Source: an uncultured Clostridia bacterium (GTDB taxonomy: Bacteria > Bacillota > Clostridia > Christensenellales > Borkfalkiaceae). From it: a DNA stretch of 64,000 nt. The translations under genes were made by a program, and so were the position numbers. The notes under the pieces are model-generated. The model was not told the origin of the DNA. It worked only from the letters and a program-made list of their open reading frames with translations, and searched no databases. The stretch lies in contig CALVWI010000011.1 in the NCBI GenBank assembly GCA_944367045.1, positions 1-64,000 on the forward strand, written 5' to 3'. Shown one piece after another: positions 39,616 through 49,617 of the stretch (positions within the stretch are counted from its first letter, which is position 1; every line of letters begins with the position of its first letter).

Positions 39616-41388
39616 ATGACGCAAGGTTACACCGAAAATCAGAAGGTACTTGACTTTGTAAACGCAAGTGCCGAGCTCGCCCAGCCCGACAAGATCGTCT
39701 GGATCGACGGCAGCGACGCTCAGATCGACGCTCTCCGCGAGGAAGCGTGCAGCACGGGCGAAATGATCCGCCTCAATCAGGAGAAGCTCCCCGGCTGCTA
39801 CTACCACCGCACGGCGGAGAACGACGTCGCCCGCGTCGAGGCGCGCACGTTCATCTGCTGCCGCGACGAGAAGGACGCCGGCCCCACCAACTACTGGATG
39901 GACCCCAAGGAGGCCTATCCCATGCTCCGCGAGATCGCACGCGGCAAGATGAAGGGCAGAACGATGTACGTCATCCCCTATTCGATGGGCGTCGTCGGCT
40001 CCCCCTTCTCCCGCATCGGCATCGAGGTCACCGACTCCATCTACGTTGTCCTCAACATGTGCATCATGACGCGCGTCGGCTTCAACTGCCTTGAAGCTTT
40101 GGGCAAGGACGGCGACTTCGTCAAGGGCTTCCACGCAAAGTGCGACATCGACCCCGAGAAGCGCTACATCATGCACTTCCCCGAGGACGACACCATCATC
40201 TCCGTCAACTCCGGTTACGGCGGCAACGTGCTCCTCGGCAAGAAGTGCTTCGCGCTCCGCATCGCTTCCTACCTCGGCAGAAAAGAGGGCTGGATGGCAG
40301 AGCACATGCTCATCCTCGGCGTCACCTATCCCGACGGCACCAAGAAGTACGTCGCGGCGGCATTCCCCTCCGCGTGCGGCAAGACCAACCTTGCCATGCT
40401 CATTCCCCCCAAGCACTATCGTGACCTCGGCTACAAGGTCGAGACGGTGGGCGATGACATCGCATGGATCCGCGTCGGCGAGGACGGCAGGCTGTGGGCG
40501 GTCAACCCCGAGAACGGCTTCTTCGGCGTCGCGCCCGGCACCAACGACCACTCCAACCCCAACGCGCTCGCAGCGACGAGAAAGGGCACCATCTTCACCA
40601 ACGTCGCCATCGATCCTTCGGACAACACCGTTTGGTGGGAAGGCCTCACCAAGCAGCCCCCCGAACACCTCATCGACTGGCTCGGCCACGACTGGACGCC
40701 CGCAAGCGGCGTGAAGGCGGCTCACCCCAACTCCCGCTTCACGGCTCCCGCCGTCAACTGCCCCTGCATCTCCCCCGAATTCAACTCCAAGACGGGCGTG
40801 CCCCTCGACGCCATCATCTTCGGCGGCCGCAGGGCGACCACGACTCCCCTTGTGTATCAGTCGCGTGACTGGAACCATGGCGTGTTCGTCGGCTCCATCA
40901 TGAGCTCCGAGACGACCGCTGCCGCAACGGGCGCCGTCGGCGTGCTCCGCCACGACCCCATGGCGATGAAGCCCTTCTGCGGCTACCACATGGGCGACTA
41001 CTTCGCACACTGGATCGAGATGGGCAAGAAGGTCAAGAACCCTCCCAAGATCTTCAACGTCAACTGGTTCCGTCAGGGCGAGAACGGCGAGTTCCTCTGG
41101 CCCGGCTTCGGCGACAACATGCGCGTGCTCGACTGGATCTTGAAGCGCTGCGACGACAAGATCGAGGCACAGGAGACCGCCATCGGCTATGTGCCTTACG
41201 CGAAGGACATCGACATCGAGGGCCTCGACTACTCCGTCGAGACGCTTGAAAAGATCCTCTACGTCGACAAGGAGCGCTGGAGCAAGGAGGCGGACGAGAT
41301 CGCCGAGTTCTACAAGCAGTTCGGCGACAAGCTTCCTCAGGAGCTCAAGGACAACCTTGCGACCCTCAAGGCAAACTGCGAGAAGTAA
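39616..41388 (+). CDS. pckG: Phosphoenolpyruvate carboxykinase, GTP type
   Basis: Interconverts oxaloacetate plus GTP with phosphoenolpyruvate, CO2 and GDP in central carbon metabolism. The 590-residue enzyme carries the kinase P-loop FPSACGKTN (250-258), the substrate arginine region YVIPYSMGVVGSP, FGGRRATTTPLVYQS and the C-terminal NWFRQGENGEFLWPGFGDN. GTP-type in clostridia often runs in the anaplerotic, CO2-fixing direction; direction here is inference. Single-gene unit with terminator. Confidence 0.97.
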   Translation: MTQGYTENQKVLDFVNASAELAQPDKIVWIDGSDAQIDALREEACSTGEMIRLNQEKLPGCYYHRTAENDVARVEARTFICCRDEKDAGPTNYWMDPKEAYPMLREIARGKMKGRTMYVIPYSMGVVGSPFSRIGIEVTDSIYVVLNMCIMTRVGFNCLEALGKDGDFVKGFHAKCDIDPEKRYIMHFPEDDTIISVNSGYGGNVLLGKKCFALRIASYLGRKEGWMAEHMLILGVTYPDGTKKYVAAAFPSACGKTNLAMLIPPKHYRDLGYKVETVGDDIAWIRVGEDGRLWAVNPENGFFGVAPGTNDHSNPNALAATRKGTIFTNVAIDPSDNTVWWEGLTKQPPEHLIDWLGHDWTPASGVKAAHPNSRFTAPAVNCPCISPEFNSKTGVPLDAIIFGGRRATTTPLVYQSRDWNHGVFVGSIMSSETTAAATGAVGVLRHDPMAMKPFCGYHMGDYFAHWIEMGKKVKNPPKIFNVNWFRQGENGEFLWPGFGDNMRVLDWILKRCDDKIEAQETAIGYVPYAKDIDIEGLDYSVETLEKILYVDKERWSKEADEIAEFYKQFGDKLPQELKDNLATLKANCEK

Positions 41389-41409
41389 ATTTGATCGCGT
41401 AAAAAGCGC

Positions 41410-41439
41410 GGCCCGCTCGGAAACGAGCGGGCCTTTTTT
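41410..41439 (+). terminator. Terminator of pckG
   Basis: GGCCCGCTCG pairs with CGAGCGGGCC across GAAA, then T6. Confidence 0.9.
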
Positions 41440-41473
41440 CGTGCCTGAAAACGCTTCAGATGTCTCTCCGTTC

Positions 41474-42382
41474 TCAGATGAGGTCGCAGATCTCATGATA
41501 ATACAAGCTCTCGAAAACATCGAGAAGGAAGTAGACGTCGCGTTCAAACAGTTTCAGCCGACTGTAAGGGTCAAGTGACGTACTCTCGCGGAACTCCTTC
41601 GTCAGATAGCGGATCAGGTCGGAATCTTTGTACTCGTCGAAATCTTCCTCCCAAATGTAGCGGTAATAGGGGCGCGGCGATCCCGTTTCACAGACCCCTC
41701 CCTGAATGTGATCTCCGCCGCCAAATCGGCGCAGCTCCGAATACAGCTCCCTGCGCTCCTCTGCGGTCATCTTTTCCAAGGGCTGCCCTGTCTCCCCGTA
41801 CTTCGCATCGGCTTTGAGATACTTCCCGATCGACGGGAGCAGTTTCTCATACGCATCCCGACGAACGGCCAACGCGCCCTCATGCTGAGAGACATACACC
41901 AAACATCTTGCGTCCCCGTCCGTCAGAAGGTAGTCATCCACGCCGTCGGTCTCCGCCGTCACCGTCTTTTTCTCGCCGTTCGGCATGGTGACGGCGATGG
42001 GGCGCTCGCTGTCCCGTTGCAGGGTAAATCCGCGGCTTAAAAGATATCTCTTTGTCTCCCCGTCAACGGGAAGCATGCGATAGCGGTCTTTCCATTCCCC
42101 CGAAAGCCTCTCATAGTCCCCGTCCTTCGGTCTTTCAATGTTTCCGGGGAGCAAGAGCCCGACCGTATCTTGAAAGACCTTTAAGGGTGCCCGCGGCGCA
42201 TGCAGAATACAGGAAGGGAGCGCATCGTTCGGATAACACAGGCGGAAATAAAACGTCGTTGCCTCTTTGAGAAGCGTTTCGTAGTACGCCTTCGCATATT
42301 CCCCGGACAGCTCATCGACGGTTGTCGCCGTCAAATATTCGTCCTCTCTCCCGTCCTCGCGGCGAAACTTGATCTTTAACAT
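41474..42382 (-). CDS. Protein of unknown function, 302 residues
   Basis: Soluble, mixed helix and strand. It starts MLKIKFRREDGREDEYLTAT. A segment LRRFGGGDHIQGGVCETGS is weakly like the LGG...IQ motif of DUF1963/YwqG-type proteins, which is the only lead. No catalytic motif, signal peptide or membrane segment. AGGAG upstream. It converges on pckG and lies 226 bases from the ABC exporter gene; that gap holds only an unsupported 34-codon frame. Confidence 0.7.
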   Translation of the reverse strand: MLKIKFRREDGREDEYLTATTVDELSGEYAKAYYETLLKEATTFYFRLCYPNDALPSCILHAPRAPLKVFQDTVGLLLPGNIERPKDGDYERLSGEWKDRYRMLPVDGETKRYLLSRGFTLQRDSERPIAVTMPNGEKKTVTAETDGVDDYLLTDGDARCLVYVSQHEGALAVRRDAYEKLLPSIGKYLKADAKYGETGQPLEKMTAEERRELYSELRRFGGGDHIQGGVCETGSPRPYYRYIWEEDFDEYKDSDLIRYLTKEFRESTSLDPYSRLKLFERDVYFLLDVFESLYYHEICDLI

Positions 42383-42608
42383 GCGTTCTCCTTATTTCAT
42401 GTTGATTTTGATCAGTGAACTTCTGATGCTATAAATACAGACCGCCTGCACGGATAAGAATTTTTTGGGTTTTACGGCCTCCCCGAACAATGCTGACGAT
42501 CAAGTCTTTCAAGAATGACTGTGATCCCTGCATGGGGGAAATGCGCAAATTGATAGTACCCGCCCTTCTCTGCGTCCACGCATCATTTTATCCTCTCGTG
42601 AATGGCCG

Positions 42609-44318
42609 TCAGTGTTTCGAGGCGAGGAGTGCACGATAAAAATCCGAGCGTGCGAGCAATTCCTCATGCGTGCCCGCCTCGCGCACGCGGCCGCCGTCGA
42701 TCACATAGATAACGTCGCTCTCCTTGAGTGCGGTCGGACGGTGAGCTGCCTGCAAGAGCACCTCGTCTTTGCAGGAGTCGCGGAGGAAAGCGAACAGTCT
42801 GCTCTCCGTCGCGACGTCGATGGACGCCGTGAACTCGTCGAGAAGCAGCACAATGGGCTCTTTCAGAAGTTCCCGGATGATGCACAGGCGCTGTTTTTCG
42901 CCGCCCGAGATGTTCGAGGAGTCCGCCTCGATGACCGTCTCCAAGCCCTCGGGAAGGGCTGCGATGAAGGCGTCGAGCTCCAATTCTTGCAGAAGCCGTC
43001 GCGCCTTTTTCATATTTTCTTCCGTCTTTTCGGCGAAGTAAAAGAGGTTGTCCGAAACGGAGCGGTCAAAGAGGAAGGTGTCCTGCCCGACATATCCGAT
43101 CTTTTGGCGCAGGCACAAGAGCTCGTCTTGCCGATAGGCCTTCCCGTCGAGGAGGATCTCGCCGCCGTCCGCCCCGAGAAACCCGAGCAGGAGTTGAAGG
43201 ACGGTGCTCTTGCCGCAGCCGCTGTACCCCGCGAGCGTCGTGATCTCGCCGCGGCGGGCAGTAAAGCTCATGTGTTCGAGGACGTGCCGCCCCTCCTCCG
43301 AATAGGCGCAGGAGACGTCTTGAAAGCCGATTTCTGAGATGCGCTCGGGAAGGGTGATGTCGGCACTCATAATTTCCTGCTCCGCGTCGAGCACTTCAAC
43401 GATCCTGTCTGCCGTCACCTTGGCGTACTTGTAGAGCGGGATCATGTTCTCGGCCGAAGCGAGGTTGGACCACAGCAGATTGTTGAGGCTTAAAAGCATG
43501 GTAAAGCCCGCCACGTCCAGCCGCCCACGGACAATGAGCAGAGCGCTCACGACGATGGTGCAAATGTAGCCGAGCTGGCGGCAGACGGAGCCGAAGGTGC
43601 GCTGAAGGTAGGTGAGTACGTTTTTCGCCCAAAGCGCATGCAGGCCGCGTTTTGCCGCGCGGCCGAAGTTGTCCTCTTCCGCGCGGTATTTGTCGCCCAG
43701 CTTGATGACCTCGACACCCTGCAGGATGTTCGCGGTGTCCGCCTTCCATTTGGCCTGCGCCTCGTTATATGTTTTATAGGTCTTTTGCAGGGGAAGCTTC
43801 ATGGCGACGACATAATCGAGCATAATGAAGAGCAAAGAGAGGACGGCCGCGAGCGGGCTCTCGAGGACCATGATGACGAGGATGCCGAGGCAGATGAGCA
43901 GCCCGAAGATGCCGTCGATGAGGCAAAAGCTGAGGATCCCGTCGATGTTCATGGGCTCGTCGATGAGGCGCGTCACGAGGTAGGCGGGCGTCCACTTTTG
44001 AAAGATCTCCATCTTGGCGCGCATGGAGGCCCTGAGCATCTGCGAGGACAGCGCGCCGATGCACTTTGCGCGATAGCGGTACAGCCACATCTGCTTGCAA
44101 AAGAGGAGCGCGATGCGGAGAAAGAAGACACCGAGCGTCACAAAGACGATGTAGAGCCGATGGACAAGCGTGCCGTCGAGGGCGAGGTCGATGAGCCTGC
44201 TCAAAAACGCCGGCTCCAGCAGCGTGAGACATAGAATTGCCGCAGACAGGAGGATGAACCCCGCATCCGCAGCCGCATTGCGCGGCAGAAGTTTGCGCAC
44301 CCGCCCGATCTTGCTCAT
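42609..44318 (-). CDS. ABC exporter with fused membrane and ATPase domains
   Basis: Half-size exporter, 569 residues. Six-span membrane domain (about 15-310), then the nucleotide-binding domain: Walker A GYSGCGKST, Q-loop GYVGQD, signature SGGEKQR, Walker B IVLLLDE, and H-loop AHRPTA. It should act as a homodimer or with a partner not encoded here. No substrate hint nearby. GGGAGGGG precedes the ATG. Confidence 0.94.
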   Translation of the reverse strand: MSKIGRVRKLLPRNAAADAGFILLSAAILCLTLLEPAFLSRLIDLALDGTLVHRLYIVFVTLGVFFLRIALLFCKQMWLYRYRAKCIGALSSQMLRASMRAKMEIFQKWTPAYLVTRLIDEPMNIDGILSFCLIDGIFGLLICLGILVIMVLESPLAAVLSLLFIMLDYVVAMKLPLQKTYKTYNEAQAKWKADTANILQGVEVIKLGDKYRAEEDNFGRAAKRGLHALWAKNVLTYLQRTFGSVCRQLGYICTIVVSALLIVRGRLDVAGFTMLLSLNNLLWSNLASAENMIPLYKYAKVTADRIVEVLDAEQEIMSADITLPERISEIGFQDVSCAYSEEGRHVLEHMSFTARRGEITTLAGYSGCGKSTVLQLLLGFLGADGGEILLDGKAYRQDELLCLRQKIGYVGQDTFLFDRSVSDNLFYFAEKTEENMKKARRLLQELELDAFIAALPEGLETVIEADSSNISGGEKQRLCIIRELLKEPIVLLLDEFTASIDVATESRLFAFLRDSCKDEVLLQAAHRPTALKESDVIYVIDGGRVREAGTHEELLARSDFYRALLASKH

Positions 44319-44429
44319 GGTGATATCCCCTCCCGTTTATGCGGATAATACCTCCTCATTTTATCATATCCGCGGCCGACCGTCAAGTGCAGCTCTCTCG
44401 CCGTTCGTCCGAAAGGAGCGAATAAAAAA

Positions 44430-44455
44430 CAGGGCAGGTATTTCTACCTGCCCTG
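44430..44455. terminator. Hairpin CAGGGCAGGT/ACCTGCCCTG
   Basis: Ten-pair stem upstream of the exporter promoter region. It lacks a good T-run, so it may be an insulator or an unrelated palindrome. Confidence 0.45.
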
Positions 44456-44486
44456 TTGAAGCCCCGCCGCCGCGCAAAACACAGCA

Positions 44487-44515
44487 AAAAAGACCGCCCC
44501 GAGGGACGGCCTTTT
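44487..44515 (-). terminator. Terminator of the anchored surface protein gene
   Basis: Bottom strand: GGCCGTCCC and GGGGCGGTC pair (two G-T pairs on this strand) and are followed by six T. Confidence 0.8.
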
Positions 44516-44524
44516 TCATCTCAC

Positions 44525-47011
44525 TTATTGCTTTTTCTTCTTCACGATGAGGACGACGACGGCAGCGATGACGAGCACGCCGACGACGCAGCCCGCAACG
44601 ATCCAGCCCACTGCGCTGTTCCCTTCATCGGGCTCGGGCTGAGGTTCGGGCTGAGGCTCGGGTTCGGGCTCGGGTTCGGGCTCGGGGTCGGGCTCGGGCT
44701 CGGGTTCGGGCTCGGGCTCGGGTTCGGGCTCGGGTTCGGGCTCGGGCTCGACTTCGGAGACGAGCTCATAGCTTGCCGCCGTGCCCGAAACTTCGAACGC
44801 TGCGAGAAGGTAGACGTTCTCCCCGTCGTCGACGACGGCAAGGCCCTCGGGAGCGACGTCGCCCTCGGTGGCGCCGTTGAAGTCGCGCGTGTTGACGTAG
44901 TTGACATATTCCGCCGCGGCGGGGTCGGTGACGTCGTAGATCATGATGCCGCCGATGCGCTCGAGGGCGATGAAGGCGTACGTCCTGCCGCCCACGTCTG
45001 CGAGCGTGACGGCCTCGGGCTCGATGCCCTTCTTGGCGGTGCGGCTTTCGAGCTCGGTGTCGTCGTTGGAGGCGTTGTAGTAGTCGGGAAGAAACGCAAA
45101 GGTCATGGCCTCGAAGTCACTGCCGCTGTCATACACGAGCGTGAGGCCCTCCTCGCCCACTTCAAAGATGGAGAAGGAGCGCGCGCCGTAGAGGTAGCTC
45201 CCCTCGCCGATGCCCGCCTTGACGGTGTTGTCCAAAACGCGCACCTTCTCCGCAGTGACGGTGCCGTCGACAGAGGTCAGCGTGCGCTTGTCCTCGTCGG
45301 TGAAGTCGCCCCACTCGCGGGCATCGCCCTCGTTGGCAGTGAGAAGATAGGTCTTGCCGCCCGTCTCATACACGCTGATGCCGTCGGGCATATACACGCC
45401 GAAGGCCTCGTACGTCTTGGGAAGGTAGGTGCCGTCCGAATCGTCGAGGTCGATGGCGTTCTCTTCGAGGGAGTAGTCCTTGAAACCGAGGGGCTCGACG
45501 GCCGTGAAGGCAGCGGAGGCAATGTCGAGGACGCCGATGGCGTTGGCCTCCTGCAGGGCGACGTAGGCGGTATTTCCGCTCACGGCGATGTACTCGGGTT
45601 CCAAATCGTTCGCGGCGGCAAGCGGGGTGCCGTCCACGGCGTTGAACACGACGCCCGCAGCGGCAAGTTCCCTTGCGTCAAACTCGGTAAAGTCTGCGAT
45701 CTTCACCGTGCCGCTCTCCGTGTCGATGACGGTGACGGAGCCCATCGGGTCGACGGCGCCTTCGCCGTAGCCCATGCGGGGTTCGCCCTCGTCGGCGGTG
45801 AGGATATACCTTCCGTCCGCCGTATAGGTGATCATATCGGGCTGCACGCCCGTCGTGTAGACGGCGACGATCTCATTGTTCTCATTGAGCACGGCGACAC
45901 GGCCCGCCTTGGTGTAGTCCGCATCCTGCAGCGAGACGGCGATGTTCCCGCCCGTGGGATCGGCGGAGACGCTCGTCATGTCGCCGTAGACGAAGGAGGC
46001 GTCCTCCTCCTGCATGAGTGCAGAGATGTCGAGGGCGGTGACTTCCCCGAACGTGCCGTCCGCGTTCACGTCGAACACGTTGAGACGGGACTCGGCGCCG
46101 TTGACGACGAACGCCTTCTTGCGGTCCGCGCTGTAGGTGACGATCTCGGCGACGCCGCCGTCCGCGTTGGCGTCGCCCAATTTCACGCCGTCCACTTTCT
46201 TGACGGAGAGCGCCGCATCCGCCGTGAAGCCGTCCTCCTTGACGGTGTAGGTGTGCTGCGATGCGATGGTCTCGCCCTTGCTGTTCTGCACGGGCACGTC
46301 GGCGGGGGTGACGTCGGTGTAGTCGAGGTCGCTTGCGTCCGCGGCGTTGTCGTCGGTGTCGGCGTGCTCGTCGCGCACGATGGCCTTCTTCTTGGACTGG
46401 ATGTCCTCGTATGCGCCCTCATAGACGGGGGGAATTTGCGCGTCCTCGGTGTCGTTGCCCTGTGCCGCGAGGGCGTCGACGTATCCCTCGGGGCGGTTCG
46501 TATCCGTCACCGCGCCTGCGAAGGTATCGCTCAAAGTGACGGCGCCCGAGAAGAGCGCGACGGTCAGACCCTTGTTGTGCATCTGCACGTCCCATTCCAT
46601 GTCGCCCTCGGGAATGATGTAAGCGGAGGAAGCGACGCTGTCCACCTCGCCGCAGCGGATGAGGAAGTACCCTTCCGCGGCGATACTGCCCGAGAGAGTG
46701 AGTGTCTGCCAAGCGGTGTCGCCGCCGTCCGCGCTCGAGCGGTAGGCGAGCTGCCAGCCCTCGAGGGAGACGCTCTCCTTGGTGGCGTTGTAGAGCTCGA
46801 TAAAGCTGTGGCTGACGGCCTCGGCGTCGTCGGACGCGCCGAACACCTGATCAACGACGACGTGGGGCACCGTGACATCGTAAACGCCGTCCGCCGTATA
46901 GGGCGTGCCGGGAACGGGCGCTTCTGCGGCAGAGGCCATCACGGGCAGCGCCTGCACCGAGAGCGCAACGCCCATCGCCGCGGCAAGCAGCAAACTTAAT
47001 GTTTTCTTCAT
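44525..47011 (-). CDS. Cell-surface choice-of-anchor-I protein with lamin-tail domain
   Basis: 828-residue secreted, membrane-anchored protein. Parts in order: signal peptide (1-30); a lamin-tail domain (about 45-140; [23 protein letters not shown]). Then a large propeller-like choice-of-anchor-I region (about 200-750; [51 protein letters not shown]). Next a PE/PQ-repeat spacer of about 45 residues, and a membrane segment before KKKKQ. Relatives are annotated as esterase-like or phytase-like, without a firm reaction. AAGGAG precedes ATG 47011. The PE repeat makes the spacer length changeable. Confidence 0.9.
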   Translation of the reverse strand: MKKTLSLLLAAAMGVALSVQALPVMASAAEAPVPGTPYTADGVYDVTVPHVVVDQVFGASDDAEAVSHSFIELYNATKESVSLEGWQLAYRSSADGGDTAWQTLTLSGSIAAEGYFLIRCGEVDSVASSAYIIPEGDMEWDVQMHNKGLTVALFSGAVTLSDTFAGAVTDTNRPEGYVDALAAQGNDTEDAQIPPVYEGAYEDIQSKKKAIVRDEHADTDDNAADASDLDYTDVTPADVPVQNSKGETIASQHTYTVKEDGFTADAALSVKKVDGVKLGDANADGGVAEIVTYSADRKKAFVVNGAESRLNVFDVNADGTFGEVTALDISALMQEEDASFVYGDMTSVSADPTGGNIAVSLQDADYTKAGRVAVLNENNEIVAVYTTGVQPDMITYTADGRYILTADEGEPRMGYGEGAVDPMGSVTVIDTESGTVKIADFTEFDARELAAAGVVFNAVDGTPLAAANDLEPEYIAVSGNTAYVALQEANAIGVLDIASAAFTAVEPLGFKDYSLEENAIDLDDSDGTYLPKTYEAFGVYMPDGISVYETGGKTYLLTANEGDAREWGDFTDEDKRTLTSVDGTVTAEKVRVLDNTVKAGIGEGSYLYGARSFSIFEVGEEGLTLVYDSGSDFEAMTFAFLPDYYNASNDDTELESRTAKKGIEPEAVTLADVGGRTYAFIALERIGGIMIYDVTDPAAAEYVNYVNTRDFNGATEGDVAPEGLAVVDDGENVYLLAAFEVSGTAASYELVSEVEPEPEPEPEPEPEPEPEPEPDPEPEPEPEPEPQPEPQPEPDEGNSAVGWIVAGCVVGVLVIAAVVVLIVKKKKQ

Positions 47012-47126
47012 ACCTTTTGACTCCTTGTGATATCGTACCATCAAAAGTATAGCATCTGCCGCTCGATATTTTCACACAAAGATGTCTTAAAGATGTAAAA
47101 AGTTTTCAATCATGCGGGGCGGTCTC

Positions 47127-47155
47127 TTGAAAGAAAATCAGAATTGTGCTATAAT
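47127..47155 (+). promoter_or_regulatory. Promoter of the 117-residue protein gene
   Basis: TTGAAA (47127-47132) and TATAAT (47150-47155), spacing 17. Confidence 0.75.
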
Positions 47156-47198
47156 AAATGTATCAGGGAAATTTATCACCCGAAAAAAGGAGTAACTT

Positions 47199-47552
47199 AT
47201 GACCGAGGACGAGAGAGTTTTAGCCTGCTTTGCTTTTCTTTTGGAGCGCGGGTTTACGTTTGAGCGCGACTATTCGAAGGGCACGGACTCCACCTGCACG
47301 CAGATCTACCGCTTCAAAAAGGACGCGGCAAATTTTATCGAATACCGCGTGCTCTCCGCGAAAGAGCGCGCCCTCGTCGTCACGGTGAAGGGCGAAAAGA
47401 AATTCCCCTCGCTCGAGAAACGCTATCCCGCCTTTGCACGCGGCTGGAAATTAAAGCACCTCTTTTCCCCGACGGACGCATGGGAGTACGCCGCCGCCCT
47501 CCTGCAGGAGGAGCTCAAAAAAACGGGCGGGATCTGCGGGATTAGACTTTAA
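47199..47552 (+). CDS. Protein of unknown function, 117 residues
   Basis: Soluble; starts MTEDERVLACFAFLLERGFT and ends TGGICGIRL. Strand-rich middle (FIEYRVLSAKERALVVTVKG), then FPSLEKRYPAF and a C-terminal helix. No motif. AAAAGGAG precedes the ATG. Its stop is followed within 20 bases by an SIR-type hairpin and the small-RNA promoter of module M4. Confidence 0.72.
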   Translation: MTEDERVLACFAFLLERGFTFERDYSKGTDSTCTQIYRFKKDAANFIEYRVLSAKERALVVTVKGEKKFPSLEKRYPAFARGWKLKHLFSPTDAWEYAAALLQEELKKTGGICGIRL

Positions 47553-47631
47553 TTCATGTAAATCTTTTTACTACACAAAATAAATTCCGTGAATAGGGTT
47601 GACAGGTCTCTTAATTGGTGATAAAATAAAA

Positions 47632-47726
47632 GAGCAACAGAGGGACACCAATTAGCGGTTAGCCCCGAGTGCTGATTAAAAATAACCGACCCAGGAGCTG
47701 TCAACTATTCGGGCGGTTATTTTTTT
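47632..47726 (+). ncRNA. Convergent small RNA of module M4 (candidate antitoxin RNA)
   Basis: Promoter TTGACA (47599-47604) and TAAAAT (47622-47627), spacing 17. Starts GAGCAACAGAGGGACACC, contains GCGGTTAGCCCC exactly as in the peptide leader, and ends at AATAACCG/CGGTTATT followed by seven T. Confidence 0.7.
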
Positions 47727-47821
47727 ATGATCAGATAAATTTTATCCTTTGTAACTCTGAAAGAGATGACAATGCCCTCTTCTACCAAAAGCAGAAGCAG
47801 GCGCAGGATGAATAAATCCAT
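47717..47821 (-). CDS. 34-residue hydrophobic/basic peptide, module M4 (candidate type I toxin)
   Basis: Reads MDLFILRLLLLLVEEGIVIS in its first 20 residues, then FRVTKDKIYLIIKK. It differs from M2 only at residue 15 (Glu for Lys), with several silent third-position changes (for example ACA for ACG and AAA for AAG). This argues that the peptide is translated and under selection. Confidence 0.73.
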   Translation of the reverse strand: MDLFILRLLLLLVEEGIVISFRVTKDKIYLIIKK

Positions 47822-47935
47822 AAGACCACCCCCTTATTGAGGAAATTACTCATAATTTCCCCCCAAGGGGCTAACCGCCTACGATATCCATGTTGCTCAA
47901 TTTGCATTATAGCATAATGCAATAACATTCGTCAA
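47822..47935 (-). promoter_or_regulatory. Promoter and structured leader of peptide module M4
   Basis: Bottom-strand TTGACG (47930-47935) and TATAAT (47906-47911), spacing 18; message begins near GAGCAACA. Same leader hairpins and hidden AAGGGGGTGG ribosome binding site as M1-M3. Confidence 0.75.
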
Positions 47936-48005
47936 TCTATTGTGAAGAAAAAATGCGGCGGCACAGACCGAAAGGTCCGCGCCGCCGCGTTTTCTTAAAA
48001 TAAAC

Positions 48006-48172
48006 TGCCGCGAGCAAAACCACGCTTTTGCGGTGCGGCACCCAATTTGCCCTATGCCTAGGGCTTAGTGTCTTTGAGGACATTTCGGTGCGCGGGCGAC
48101 GGGGCTGTGATATGAATCAACCTCACCCCTCACGGCAAAGATTTTTGCCTTTGCAAAAAGATTTGCGTGAAT
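48006..48172 (+). repeat. Structured intergenic repeat SIR-13
   Basis: P1 arms GCAAAA/TTTTGC in a TGCCGC/GCGGCA collar, CAATTTG, P2 GCCCTA/TAGGGC, TTAGTGTCTTTGAGGACA, P3 GCAAAGATTTTTGC/GCAAAAAGATTTGC. The end touches the flotillin stop codon. Confidence 0.85.
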
Positions 48173-49575
48173 TAGTCCTTCGCACGCTCGATGACGATCT
48201 CCTCGGTGTCGTCCTCGCCGGCCTTCTTCGGCTTGACGAGGTCGGGCATTTCGAGGCCTGCCATGCGGTAGAGGTCCTCGAGGGGCGGCAAACTCTTCAA
48301 AAGGCCGCTCAAGAAGCCCGCCGTGGCGGTCTTGCCGTCCTTGCCCTCGCCGTTGTCCCAGACGGTGATCTTGTCGATCTTGACGCCCGAGATGGCCTTG
48401 ACCTGCTCGGCGACGAGCGCTTCCAATTTGTCGGCGATGAGAAGGCGCACCGCTTCGTCCGAGGAGCCCGCGCTCTTGACGAGGGCGTCCATACCTTCGG
48501 CCTGCTTGGTGAGCTTCTCCATGATACCGCGCGCCTCGGCGCTCATCTTGGCGTAGATGGCGTCCGCTTCGCCCTGCGCCTTGCGTCTGATCTGCTCGGC
48601 GACGGCCTCGGCCTCAATTTCCAGTTTCCGCTTCTCGATGTCGGCGGCGACGATGACGTCCGCCTCTTTGGTCGCCTTTTCACGCGAGGCACGCGAGACT
48701 TCCGCCTTCTCCTGTGCGGCATAGCTCTCCTCGAGGGCCTGCGCTTCCTTGACCTTCTCGGCAGTGACGGCAAGGCGGCTCGCCTCGGCTTCCTTTTCGC
48801 GCAGCACCGCACGGGAGAGCGCGATGTCCGCCTTCGCCTTGTTCTCGCCGTCGATGGCGGCACTCTCGGCCTCGGCAACGCGGATGCGCTGCTCCATCTT
48901 GGCGTTCGCTTCACCGATGGAGCCCTTCTTGTCCTCTTCGGCGACGGAGATCTTCGCGTCGTTGATGGCCTTCGCGGCGGCCTCTTTACCGAGGGCGATG
49001 ATGTAGCCCGATTCATCGGTGATGTCCGTCACGTTGACGTTGATGAGCCTCAGGCCCACCTTCTTGAGCTCGCCCTCGACGTTGCGGGAGATAGCCTCGA
49101 GGAACTTATCTCTGTCGGCATTGATCTCCTCGATATTCATCGTCGCGATGACGAGACGCAGCTGACCGAAGATGATGTCGCGCGCGAGATCGGAGATCTG
49201 CGCAAGCGTGAGCATACGAAGGCGCTCGGCGGCGTTCTGCATGATGCCGGGGTCGGTGGAGACGCCCACGGTGAAGATGCTGGGAACATCGATGCGGATG
49301 TTCTGCTTGGAGAGCGCGCTCTTTAAGTCGACGGAGATGGCGAGCGGCGTAAGGTCCATGAAGGTGTATTTCTGGAAGAAGGGCATGACGAAGGACGCGC
49401 CGCCGTGCACGCACTTGGCGGAACGGTAGGTGCCGTCGGGATTGGGGCTGATCTTCCCGTAGATGATGAGGATCTTGTCGGGCGGGCACGTCTTGTAGCG
49501 CACGGCGATGGTGAGCAGGATCAAAAACGCGATGAGCACCACGACGACAATGACAGCAATGATTGCAGGTCCCAT
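48172..49575 (-). CDS. floT: Flotillin-family (SPFH) membrane protein
   Basis: Scaffold of membrane microdomains. The 467-residue protein has an N-terminal membrane segment (3-25) and the SPFH domain (about 30-190; ISVDLKSALSKQNIRIDVP, LRLINVNVTDITDESGYI). A long coiled coil with repeated Ala/Glu/Lys (about 195-380) follows, then a short conserved end (GVKIDKITVWDNGEG). Directly downstream of the NfeD-type gene, the yuaF-yuaG arrangement of Bacillus. Confidence 0.94.
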   Translation of the reverse strand: MGPAIIAVIVVVVLIAFLILLTIAVRYKTCPPDKILIIYGKISPNPDGTYRSAKCVHGGASFVMPFFQKYTFMDLTPLAISVDLKSALSKQNIRIDVPSIFTVGVSTDPGIMQNAAERLRMLTLAQISDLARDIIFGQLRLVIATMNIEEINADRDKFLEAISRNVEGELKKVGLRLINVNVTDITDESGYIIALGKEAAAKAINDAKISVAEEDKKGSIGEANAKMEQRIRVAEAESAAIDGENKAKADIALSRAVLREKEAEASRLAVTAEKVKEAQALEESYAAQEKAEVSRASREKATKEADVIVAADIEKRKLEIEAEAVAEQIRRKAQGEADAIYAKMSAEARGIMEKLTKQAEGMDALVKSAGSSDEAVRLLIADKLEALVAEQVKAISGVKIDKITVWDNGEGKDGKTATAGFLSGLLKSLPPLEDLYRMAGLEMPDLVKPKKAGEDDTEEIVIERAKD

Positions 49576-49617
49576 AAATTTCTCTCCTTATATAAATATT
49601 GTTTTGCAGAGCCAAAA

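Noticed and set aside
42429..42533. 34-codon bottom-strand ORF between the unknown gene and the ABC exporter (MQGSQSFLKD ... AGGLYL)
   Set aside because: It has the same length as the M1-M4 peptides but no similarity, no ribosome binding site and no convergent RNA promoter. It may be a gene remnant.
44629..44754. Short repeats GGGCTCGGGTTC considered as a CRISPR array
   Set aside because: There are no spacers; the units are contiguous and encode Pro-Glu/Gln repeats in frame.
44456..46999. 847-codon top-strand frame with a GLGFGLG repeat
   Set aside because: The repeat mirrors the PE/PQ codons of the anchored surface protein; no ribosome binding site or domain supports it.
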